Notes under the pieces: generated by a model
Database searches by the model: none
What the model saw: only the letters and a program-made list of their open reading frames with translations
What the model was told of the DNA's origin: nothing
In this document: positions 24,542 through 32,105 of the stretch, in pieces
How positions within the stretch are numbered: position 1 is the stretch's first letter
Layout of the letters: each line of letters starts with the position of its first letter
Position numbers and translations under genes: made by a program
Assembly (NCBI RefSeq): GCF_945952095.1
Contig: NZ_CAMFHL010000039.1
Span: forward strand, 1-42,729
Direction: 5' to 3'
Origin: an uncultured Arsenicibacter sp.
GTDB lineage: Bacteria > Bacteroidota > Bacteroidia > Cytophagales > Spirosomataceae
DNA length: 42,729 nucleotides

Positions 24542-27478
24542 TTAAAGCTTTCCACGTAAGAAGTCGGCGGTGAAATTCTCGCCTTCGGGTAGGCCGGTCA
24601 TTTGTTCGGGTGTGCCGGTAAAGGTCACGTACCCGCCCGCGTCGCCGCCTTCAGGGCCGAGATCGATGATGTAATCCGCGCTTTTGATGATCTCGGTATT
24701 GTGTTCGATGATGATGACCGAATCGCCCTGATCGACCAGTGCATTGATCGCTTTCAGCAGTTTCCGGATGTCGTGAAAGTGCAGACCGGTCGTTGGTTCA
24801 TCAAAAATAAACAGGGTCTGTCCTTTGTTGGCGTTCCCCTTGCTCAGGAATGAGGCCAGCTTAACCCGCTGTGCTTCACCGCCCGACAAGGTATTGGCCG
24901 ACTGCCCTAATCCGATATACCCCAGCCCGACCTCCTGCAACGGCATGAGTTTATCGGCCATTTTCGGCTCGCTTTCACGGAAAAAAGCAATGGCTTCATC
25001 AACGGTCATGTCGAGCATATCCGATACGTTTTTGCCCGCCAGTGTCACCTCCAGCACTTCCTGTTTAAACCGGCGTCCGTTACAGCCTTCGCATTTAAGG
25101 TAAATGTCGGCCATGAACTGCATTTCGACTTTTACCTCGCCCTCGCCCTGGCATACCTCACAGCGGCCACCCTCCACGTTGAACGAGAAGTGCGACGGTT
25201 TGTAGCCGCGTGCCTTCGACAGCGGCTGCTCGGCCATGACCTGCCGCAGGTAATCATAGGCCTTGATGTAGGTAACCGGATTCGACCGTGACGATTTACC
25301 GATCGGGTTCTGGTCAATCATTTCGATGGCCTTGATCAGGTCAACGCTGCCTTCCAGCTCCGTAAACTTACCGGCTTCTTCGGCTGACTCGCCTTTCAGA
25401 CGGCTCAGCGCCGGATACAATACCTTGCGGATCAGCGTACTTTTGCCCGATCCCGACACGCCGGTCACCACCGTAAGCGTATTGAGCGGAAAGCGTACAT
25501 TAACTTCTTTCAGGTTGTTTTCAGACGCGCCTTTTAGTTCAATATAATTTACCGGGCTCCGGCGGAACGATGGCGTCGGAATAATATCGCGTCCCGTCAG
25601 GAAATTAATGGTATGCGAGGCCCGTCCCGGAGTATCTATGCCGGTTTGGCCCGCATCATCCATGATATCCTGCCAGGTGCCCTGGAACATAAGCTGACCG
25701 CCGTGTACACCCGCATCGGGGCCAATGTCGATAAGCTGATCGGCGGCCCGCATCATTTCCTCTTCGTGTTCGACCACAATCACCGTGTTGCCCATGTCAC
25801 GCAGTGATTCCAGCACACTGACGAGCCGTTGCGTATCGCGCGGATGGAGGCCGATACTGGGTTCATCGAGAATGTACATGGACCCTACCAGCGCTGACCC
25901 CAGCGACGTTGCCAGTTTAATGCGCTGGTATTCACCGCCGGAAAGGGAATTGGTAAGCCGGTTGAGCGTAAGATAGCCAAGACCGACCCGCTCCATATAA
26001 TCGAGCCGGTTCCGGATTTCGATCAGAATACGGGTAGCGACCTGCTTCTGGCCGTCGGGCAAGTCAAGTTCGCGGAAATAGGTCCCTACGCTGCCGATCG
26101 GCATCAGTACCAGGTCCGTGATTGATACGTATTCTTTTCCGGCGGCCGGAGAGCCGGGGAGTTTTACGTAACTGGCATCCTTGCGCAGCCGTGAACCACG
26201 GCATTCCGGGCAGGTTGTTTTGCCGCGATACCGTGACAGCATTACGCGGTATTGCACCTTAAACGTCTGAGTTTCCACGTATTCGAAAAACGCATTCAGG
26301 CCGCTGAAGTACTTATTGCCCGTCCAGAGCACTTCTTTTTCCTGCTCGCTCAGATCGCGGTAAGGCCGGTGAATCGGGAAGTCGAAGCGGATGCCGTTCC
26401 GGAGCAGCGGGCGGAGCCATTCATCGCTCATTTTCTCGCTGCGCCACGGCGCAATGGCTCCTTCGAAGACCGACAGGCTTTTATCCGGAAAGACCAGATC
26501 AGGGTCGATACCCAGGACCTTGCCGAAGCCGTCGCACCGGCGGCAGGCGCCATAGGGGTTATTGAACGTGAAGAGGTTGACGCTTGGTTCTTCAAACTGA
26601 ATACCATCCAGTTCGAACTTATCGGAGAACACCCGCGATTCAACGCCCATGATGTCGATCCGGCAAACGCCGTCGCCTTCGCTGAAAGCGGTCTGCACCG
26701 AGTCCGAAAACCGGTACTGGTTATCTTCGTCGGGCTTACCTTCATCGTCATCCTGTACGGTGCTGCGGTCGATAAGGACGGAGATATCCGGAGCCTGGGA
26801 CCGGATGTCGGCCAGAGCAACCTGTTGGTCCTCCAGCATCATGAAACCGGCTTCCAGAATTTCTTCCAGAAAGACTATTTTCTCCCCGATCACGATCCGT
26901 GTATAGCCTTTCTGTAGCAGAATTTTGAGCTCATCGGCCAGTGTCCGGCCGTCGCGGATTTGAAGCGGAGCCATCACCATCACACGCTGTCCCGCAGGAA
27001 AGGTATAGAGGTAATTGACCACACTGGTGACCGTATCTTTCCGGACGGGTTGCCCCGACACCGGCGAATAGGTTACACCAACCCGGGCGAAGAGCAGTTT
27101 CAGATAATCATAAATTTCGGTCGTCGTTCCAACCGTTGACCGTGGATTCCGACTCGTTACTTTTTGTTCGATGGCAATGGCCGGCGATACGCCCTTGATG
27201 TATTCGACCTCGGGTTTTTCCATGCGGCCCAGAAACTGCCGTGCATATGAACTCAGGCTTTCGACATACATACGTTGTCCCTCGGCAAAAAGGGTATCGA
27301 AAGCCAGCGACGATTTGCCCGAGCCGGACAAACCCGTTATAACAACGAGTTTGTTACGCGGGATGGCAACGTCTATATTTTTCAGATTGTGTACCTTCGC
27401 TCCCTTAATGATAATATGGCTCTTGGGATCAAGGTGATCTATGCCGGCAGGTGTTAGATTCTCGACAGCAGAATTCAT
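24542..27478 (-). CDS. uvrA: Excinuclease ABC subunit A
   Basis: 978 residues. Damage-sensing ATPase of nucleotide excision repair, which loads UvrB on DNA. Two ABC halves: Walker A GLSGSGKSS (near residue 51) and GVSGSGKST (near 668), signature LSGGEYQRIKLA and LSGGEAQRVKLA, Walker B YILDEPSIGLH and FIFDEPTTGLH. Zinc fingers: CRRCDGFG...CPECRGSRL in the first half and CEVCQGEGEVKV...CEGCNGRRF in the second. The YVESLSSYARQFLGRM and IEQKVTSRNPRSTVGT segments are typical of UvrA1. A full, normal-looking protein. The start at 27478 gives the usual short N-terminal tail. Confidence 0.98.
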   Translation of the reverse strand: MNSAVENLTPAGIDHLDPKSHIIIKGAKVHNLKNIDVAIPRNKLVVITGLSGSGKSSLAFDTLFAEGQRMYVESLSSYARQFLGRMEKPEVEYIKGVSPAIAIEQKVTSRNPRSTVGTTTEIYDYLKLLFARVGVTYSPVSGQPVRKDTVTSVVNYLYTFPAGQRVMVMAPLQIRDGRTLADELKILLQKGYTRIVIGEKIVFLEEILEAGFMMLEDQQVALADIRSQAPDISVLIDRSTVQDDDEGKPDEDNQYRFSDSVQTAFSEGDGVCRIDIMGVESRVFSDKFELDGIQFEEPSVNLFTFNNPYGACRRCDGFGKVLGIDPDLVFPDKSLSVFEGAIAPWRSEKMSDEWLRPLLRNGIRFDFPIHRPYRDLSEQEKEVLWTGNKYFSGLNAFFEYVETQTFKVQYRVMLSRYRGKTTCPECRGSRLRKDASYVKLPGSPAAGKEYVSITDLVLMPIGSVGTYFRELDLPDGQKQVATRILIEIRNRLDYMERVGLGYLTLNRLTNSLSGGEYQRIKLATSLGSALVGSMYILDEPSIGLHPRDTQRLVSVLESLRDMGNTVIVVEHEEEMMRAADQLIDIGPDAGVHGGQLMFQGTWQDIMDDAGQTGIDTPGRASHTINFLTGRDIIPTPSFRRSPVNYIELKGASENNLKEVNVRFPLNTLTVVTGVSGSGKSTLIRKVLYPALSRLKGESAEEAGKFTELEGSVDLIKAIEMIDQNPIGKSSRSNPVTYIKAYDYLRQVMAEQPLSKARGYKPSHFSFNVEGGRCEVCQGEGEVKVEMQFMADIYLKCEGCNGRRFKQEVLEVTLAGKNVSDMLDMTVDEAIAFFRESEPKMADKLMPLQEVGLGYIGLGQSANTLSGGEAQRVKLASFLSKGNANKGQTLFIFDEPTTGLHFHDIRKLLKAINALVDQGDSVIIIEHNTEIIKSADYIIDLGPEGGDAGGYVTFTGTPEQMTGLPEGENFTADFLRGKL

Positions 27479-27542
27479 TCAGTGAAATTAGCAAACTGTA
27501 TCTTAAGACTAACGGTTTTCAGGTAAAAAGGGTTTCTTACGG

Positions 27543-27618
27543 GTGTTTACCTTCCAGGAAGTTTTAAACCGCAGCCGCGGACGGTCGCCAGGCGGCCCTG
27601 TTCTTGGAAGGTAAACAC
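27543..27618. repeat. Palindrome family 2 (copy 2), CTTCCAGGAAG hairpin
   Basis: GTGTTTACCTTCCAGGAA (27543-27560) pairs with TTCTTGGAAGGTAAACAC (27601-27618) with one mismatch and a 40-nt GC-rich loop. It is the same sequence as the hairpin at 7883-7913. Here it lies in the gap between divergent uvrA and the MgtC-like gene, so it is not a terminator at this site. Confidence 0.7.
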
Positions 27619-27635
27619 TCGTAACACGTCTGGTA

Positions 27636-28265
27636 ATGGAATTTTATACAGAAGACTTTATCCGGCTGAGTCTGGCCGTATTGATCGGGGGGATTGTGGG
27701 GGCCGAGCGCGAATACCACGGTAAATCGGCCGGTTTCCGGACCATGATTATGATCTGCGTCGGCTCGGCGCTGTTTACGCTGGCCTCAGGGCGGATTGGC
27801 AACAGCGGCGACCGGATTGCGGCGAACATCGTGAATGGTATCGGTTTTCTGGGGGCGGGCATTATTTTTAAGGAAGACAGCCGCGTTCGGGGCCTGACCA
27901 CGGCTGCTACCGTCTGGGGCATCGGTGCCTTAGGCATGTGCCTGGGGGCGGGTGAGTATGGTATTGCCATTATCGGCTCTGTGTTTATGGTAAGCGCCCT
28001 GCTGTTTCTGACGCAGGCGTCGAAGTGGATCAGCCGGATCAATCAGGTGCGTGATTACCGGATCGTGACGCCGTTCCGTCATAAAACCCTTATGCAGTAC
28101 GAGAATTTTTTCCGGGAATGCGGATTGTCGCCACACCGTGGCACGCAACAGCGTATAGGTAATGAGATAACCGGTCACTGGCGGGTACATGGCCCTGAAA
28201 AGGCGCACGAGCGGTGCATTAAACGGCTCCTGAGTGACCCCGATGTCAAGGAAGTGGATTTTTAA
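27636..28265 (+). CDS. MgtC/SapB family membrane protein
   Basis: 209 residues. The MgtC domain covers 1-135 with four or five helices and the conserved cytosolic segments GGIVGAEREYHGKSAGFRTMIMICVGSALFTLAS and NGIGFLGAGIIFKEDSRVRGLTTAATVW. The C-terminal part (140-209) is a small soluble domain, probably ACT-like. In pathogens MgtC inhibits the F-ATPase and supports survival in low magnesium, but relatives outside that group have no proven role. The ATG at 27636 is 17 bp after the palindrome at 27543-27618. Confidence 0.9.
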   Translation: MEFYTEDFIRLSLAVLIGGIVGAEREYHGKSAGFRTMIMICVGSALFTLASGRIGNSGDRIAANIVNGIGFLGAGIIFKEDSRVRGLTTAATVWGIGALGMCLGAGEYGIAIIGSVFMVSALLFLTQASKWISRINQVRDYRIVTPFRHKTLMQYENFFRECGLSPHRGTQQRIGNEITGHWRVHGPEKAHERCIKRLLSDPDVKEVDF

Positions 28266-28396
28266 GGCGTAGGGCTTAGGGCAGAGAGCTTACGGCACGC
28301 AGCCCTACGCGCTCTGCTCTAAACCCTACCCTGCGGGCGCTAAAAAAGAACTTTTTTCGTTTGTATTAAGTAATTATTTTGTCGTAACAGTTCATT

Positions 28397-29026
28397 ATGA
28401 AACATATTGGTAAACTTCTGCTGCTGACCTCATTACTGACCAGCAGTCTGGCATTCGGACAGATCACCGCCGACCCTGAAGAGCGTGGCGAGCGGGGTGC
28501 TCAGGACCCTTTGCGATCGCGTACGCCCGAAGGTAATCCGTTGCCGTTCACGCAGCGGCTGCGGTTTGGCGGCGGCATCAGCGGTCTGTCAATCGGTAAC
28601 CCCTTCAGCATTGGGGTATCGCCGGTAGTGGCCTATCAGGCATCGGAGCGCGCCGTGTTCGGGGTGGGCGTTAACTATGTATACACCCGCCTGAAGCTCT
28701 ATGACCGTGCCGGACAGCGCTATAACTATACCGCCAATCAGTACGGTGGCCGTGTGTTCGGGATGTATGAGATTGTGCCAAAGATCATTCCGAACCTGTA
28801 TGCGCACGGCGAACTGGAAAGCATCAGCGTGCAGGATAACTACAGCGGTGCCGGTATACCGGTTAACCGGACATGGGTTGCCAGCCCGCTGGTAGGGGTG
28901 ACGTATTCGCAGCGCATCGGCCGGCTGGCAGGGATTAACCTGTCGGCCCTCTATAACCTGAATTACAACACAACGACCACCCAGGTCTACGGTAGCCCGT
29001 GGGTTTTACGGATTTCGTTTTTCTGA
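28397..29026 (+). CDS. Small outer-membrane beta-barrel protein
   Basis: 209 residues, signal peptide MKHIGKLLLLTSLLTSSLAFGQ. The rest has alternating strands: LRFGGGISGLSIGNPFSIGVSPVVAYQ, AVFGVGVNYVYTRLKLYDRAG, YGGRVFGMYEIVPKIIPNLYAHGELE, SPLVGVTYSQRIG, ending in VYGSPWVLRISFF with a C-terminal aromatic residue as the barrel assembly signal. It resembles Bacteroidota outer-membrane beta-barrel proteins; function unknown. A good terminator follows. Confidence 0.75.
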   Translation: MKHIGKLLLLTSLLTSSLAFGQITADPEERGERGAQDPLRSRTPEGNPLPFTQRLRFGGGISGLSIGNPFSIGVSPVVAYQASERAVFGVGVNYVYTRLKLYDRAGQRYNYTANQYGGRVFGMYEIVPKIIPNLYAHGELESISVQDNYSGAGIPVNRTWVASPLVGVTYSQRIGRLAGINLSALYNLNYNTTTTQVYGSPWVLRISFF

Positions 29027-29050
29027 TTACGACGAAAGGCCTGTCCGGCG

Positions 29051-29089
29051 CAAAGGCATCCTGTCAGCATAATCGGCAGGGTGCCTTTG
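29051..29089 (+). terminator. Terminator after the barrel-protein gene
   Basis: CAAAGGCATCCTG (29051-29063) and CAGGGTGCCTTTG (29077-29089) form a 13-bp stem with one G-U pair in the plus-strand RNA, followed by TTGTCT. Confidence 0.75.
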
Positions 29090-29169
29090 TTGTCTAATGG
29101 CCGGATGCCGCTTTGTATGACGGTTCCTAAGTATTCGCGCCTAAAACGTAATTTCTTCGGCCGGAATAG

Positions 29170-29177
29170 TAAATTTG
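29170..29177 (+). promoter_or_regulatory. -7 box TAAATTTG for the MBOAT gene
   Basis: An exact TAnnTTTG match 20 bp before the ATG at 29198. No clear -33 TTTG was seen at the usual distance. Confidence 0.5.
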
Positions 29178-29197
29178 GCCCCAAACACGGGTGATCA

Positions 29198-30619
29198 ATG
29201 CTATTTAGTTCTGCCATATTTTTATTTCTCTACCTGCCGTTCTTCCTGATTATCTACTACTTACTGCCGCAAAGGTGGCAGAACGCATTTCTGTTCGGGG
29301 CCAGCCTGATCTTTTATGCGTGGGGAGAAGGGCCGGTTGTGTTTATTCTGCTGCTGTCGGCACTGATCAACTTCGTGGCCGGCCGCCTGATCGAACAGGG
29401 GCAGCGGAAGCCTGGCCTGTGGGTCTCGCTGGTGGGTAGTCTGGCCCTGCTGTTTTACTTCAAGTACAGCAATTTTGCCTTCGACACCGTCCGGAGTGTG
29501 GCGCTGATGCTCGACCTGCCAGTGGCCGAAAGCATGAAGATGGCGCAAATTGCCTTACCGATCGGGATCAGTTTCTACACGTTTCAGGGCATTTCCTATA
29601 CGCTTGACATTTACTGGGGCCGGATCCGGGCCAACAAGAGCTTTCTGGATTATGGGACCTACGTAGCCATGTTTCCGCACCAGATTGCCGGCCCGATTGT
29701 CCGCTATGCCGACATCGCGCCCGAACTGGCCGAACGCCACGTATCGGTGCAGAAATTCGGGGTAGGCGCCGAACGATTTATCATCGGGATGGCTAAGAAA
29801 ATCCTGCTGGCCAACACCTTTGCCGCCATTGCCGACGAAATCTTTGAGGCTGATTTCAGCCAGTTGTCAACCGCTACGGCGTGGCTGGGTATCACGGCCT
29901 ACAGCCTTCAGATTTACTTTGACTTTTCAGGCTATTCCGACATGGCCATTGGTCTGGGCAAGATGGTTGGCTTTGATTTCAAGGAGAATTTTAACTACCC
30001 GTACATTGCCCGCTCCATACAGGATTTCTGGCGGCGCTGGCATATTTCGCTGTCGAGCTGGTTCCGCGATTATGTATACATTCCGCTGGGTGGTAACCGG
30101 GGCAGTGAGTTTAAAACATACCGCAACCTGCTGATTGTCTTTTTTGTAACGGGACTCTGGCACGGAGCCAGCTGGAATTTCATCGTCTGGGGCCTTTATC
30201 ACGGGGTCTTTCTGCTTATTGAGCGGGCGGGTTTCGGGAAGGTGCTGAACCGCATCTGGTCGCCGCTGGCACATGCTTATACGCTGCTAACGGTCATGAT
30301 CGGCTGGGTCTTTTTCCGCGCCGATGACCTGACCCAGGCACTCGCCTACCTGCAGAAAATGGCCGGTGGCGGGGCGGTGCAGGAGCCGGTCGGCTATCCG
30401 GTTACGTTCTTCCTCAGTACCGAAACCCTGATTACGTTCCTCATTGGTTTTGTGGTGGCTACGCCGGTATATCACTGGTTTCAAAGGCAGTGGGCTGGTT
30501 TACCGGCCGTTAGCCTGCGCGAAACCGTCTATTCGGTCATGCTGTTCGGATTGTTTATTGCCTCCGTCATGTATCTGGCCGCCGACACCTATAACCCGTT
30601 CATCTATTTCCGGTTTTAA
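29198..30619 (+). CDS. MBOAT-family O-acyltransferase, AlgI-like
   Basis: 473-residue inner-membrane protein with about ten helices, beginning MLFSSAIFLFLYLPFFLIIYYLLP. Family marks: GISFYTFQGISYTLDIYWGRI, PHQIAGPIVRY, YSLQIYFDFSGYSDMAIGLG, SIQDFWRRWHISLSSWFRDYVYIPLGGNR, and the catalytic His region GLWHGASWNFIVWGLYHG. AlgI moves acetyl groups across the inner membrane for O-acetylation of exported polysaccharide in the periplasm. The next gene encodes the matching AlgJ/AlgX-like protein. The polysaccharide is not known, since no alginate synthesis genes are present; it could be a capsule or teichuronic-like polymer. Confidence 0.95.
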   Translation: MLFSSAIFLFLYLPFFLIIYYLLPQRWQNAFLFGASLIFYAWGEGPVVFILLLSALINFVAGRLIEQGQRKPGLWVSLVGSLALLFYFKYSNFAFDTVRSVALMLDLPVAESMKMAQIALPIGISFYTFQGISYTLDIYWGRIRANKSFLDYGTYVAMFPHQIAGPIVRYADIAPELAERHVSVQKFGVGAERFIIGMAKKILLANTFAAIADEIFEADFSQLSTATAWLGITAYSLQIYFDFSGYSDMAIGLGKMVGFDFKENFNYPYIARSIQDFWRRWHISLSSWFRDYVYIPLGGNRGSEFKTYRNLLIVFFVTGLWHGASWNFIVWGLYHGVFLLIERAGFGKVLNRIWSPLAHAYTLLTVMIGWVFFRADDLTQALAYLQKMAGGGAVQEPVGYPVTFFLSTETLITFLIGFVVATPVYHWFQRQWAGLPAVSLRETVYSVMLFGLFIASVMYLAADTYNPFIYFRF

Positions 30620-30698
30620 CCCAACAATAGTGATGAAATGAATAGAGGCGAAGCCCGGTCACTCTTTCGCTCTTTCTGTCTTTCACGCTTTAAGACCC

Positions 30699-31808
30699 AT
30701 GAAATCACCTCGTTTTACCATACTGGCATTCGGGTTCGCGGCCCTGCTGATCATGCCGCTGGCCGATCAGCTGCTGGGGCTGTCGAATGCGTTTAAAAGT
30801 ACCGAAAACCGCCGGATGGGTGGGGTGCCTGCCCTGCATTTTCCGCATGTCAATACCTTTATCCGTCAGTTTGACCAATACTACAAAGAGAATTTTGGCT
30901 GGCGGAATGCGCTGTTCTACGCCTATAGCCGCTGGAAATACCGGATATTGGGCGAATCGCCGCTGCCCGAAAAAGTGGTTGTCGGTAAAAACGGCTGGCA
31001 TTACCTGGGCAACAGCTACAACAACGTCGTCGATCAGCACCGGAACCTGTATCCGCTGTCGGCCGACTCGGCGCGGATCATCACGGATCGCCTGCTGATG
31101 TGTCAGCGCGATCTGGCCAAACAAGGTATCCGGCTGTATGTGATGATCGCCCCTGATTCGCACTCGATCTACCCCGAAAATCTGCCTGACAACGTGGCGG
31201 CTTCTGCGGCTCCGACGCGGCTGGACGTGTTTAAACAATACCTGACGAGCCAGACCACAATCCCGCTGATCGACATCCGCGATACTTTGATCGCCGGAAA
31301 AAAAGACCATGTCGTCTATTACCAGACCGACACCCACTGGAATGACTACGGTACGCTGATAGGCTGCGCGGCCCTGCTGAACCGGATTCGTCAGGATGTA
31401 CCGGCCGTTCCGGTGCCGTTTACCGGCAATTATGCCATTAAACAAATGCGGGGAGCGGGCGGTGATCTGGTACAGATGCTGACGTTGCAGGAAGAGGTAA
31501 AAGACTCGGTTTTCTACGAAATCAAACCGGCGCCGGTTGTTTCGTCAACGCTGACGGCTACTGTCCCGAATGATGAATATGGATTTCCGTCACTTCGGTT
31601 CACGGGGCCCGACCCCAAGCGCCCCAAACTGCTGTTTATCGGCGATTCCTTCAGCCACAGCATGACCCAATTCCTGCCCGGCTACTTCCGCGAGTCCTAT
31701 TTTGTCCGCAGCAGCCACCTGAATCCCGCGCTGGTGCAGACCGAAAAACCGGATATCGTCGTCATCGAAATCGTCGAGCGCAACATCAGCTGGTTAAAAT
31801 CCCTGTAG
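30699..31808 (+). CDS. AlgJ/AlgX-like SGNH O-acetyltransferase
   Basis: 369 residues, a signal-anchor at the N-terminus (FTILAFGFAALLIMPLADQLLGL) and an ALGX/ALGJ SGNH-hydrolase-like periplasmic domain. It keeps the D-x-H pair in YYQTDTHWNDYG (about D211 and H213) and the GDS block with the catalytic Ser in LLFIGDSFSHSMTQF. It would place the acetyl group delivered by the AlgI-like protein on the polysaccharide. The 79-bp gap between the two genes contains a repetitive CTCTTTC-rich stretch. A hairpin overlaps its stop codon. Confidence 0.9.
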   Translation: MKSPRFTILAFGFAALLIMPLADQLLGLSNAFKSTENRRMGGVPALHFPHVNTFIRQFDQYYKENFGWRNALFYAYSRWKYRILGESPLPEKVVVGKNGWHYLGNSYNNVVDQHRNLYPLSADSARIITDRLLMCQRDLAKQGIRLYVMIAPDSHSIYPENLPDNVAASAAPTRLDVFKQYLTSQTTIPLIDIRDTLIAGKKDHVVYYQTDTHWNDYGTLIGCAALLNRIRQDVPAVPVPFTGNYAIKQMRGAGGDLVQMLTLQEEVKDSVFYEIKPAPVVSSTLTATVPNDEYGFPSLRFTGPDPKRPKLLFIGDSFSHSMTQFLPGYFRESYFVRSSHLNPALVQTEKPDIVVIEIVERNISWLKSL

Positions 31809-31834
31809 AGACGCAAGATGTGCCGTTCCTCTAC
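31805..31834. repeat. GTAGAG...CTCTAC hairpin over the stop of the AlgJ-like gene
   Basis: GTAGAG-ACG (31805-31813) pairs with CGTTC-CTCTAC (31824-31834), a stem with a small bulge. It covers the TAG stop codon. The GTAGAGACGCA form is, from memory, a repeat sequence common in Spirosoma-like genomes, used here as terminator or REP-like element. Confidence 0.45.
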
Positions 31835-32105
31835 AACAGAATATTTTGATAAATAATTGTAATTATCTAAGAAGTTAAGCCCTTTATATCTTTTTTCCAG
31901 ATGGCGGTTTGGATAAAAGGTATTAAGGGCTTTTAATTTGCACAAATCTATAAAAATTATAGATTAAAAGCACTAAAACCCTATCTAGTACCAGGAGTAT
32001 TAGGAGAATAGGTACCAGCGCTTGTAAAATCAACAATTCACTCTATAAGAATATAAAATCTATAGGGTTTATATTTATCACTGAAGATTTGAGAAGATCA
32101 CATTT
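31835..32105 (+). promoter_or_regulatory. AT-rich structured leader region before the TonB-dependent receptor
   Basis: A gap of about 270 bp without a gene. It holds a perfect hairpin ATCTATAA-AAA-TTATAGAT (31946-31964), a long-range pairing AAACCCTAT (31976-31984) with ATAGGGTTT (32062-32070), and an imperfect stem of TTAAGCCCTTTATA with TATTAAGGGCTT. No clear -7 box was found close to the ATG. It looks like a folded 5' leader controlling the receptor gene, but no known riboswitch class was recognised. Confidence 0.4.

Noticed and set aside
26252..26917. 221-codon plus-strand frame opposite uvrA
   Set aside because: It is a shadow of the uvrA gene without any recognisable domain.
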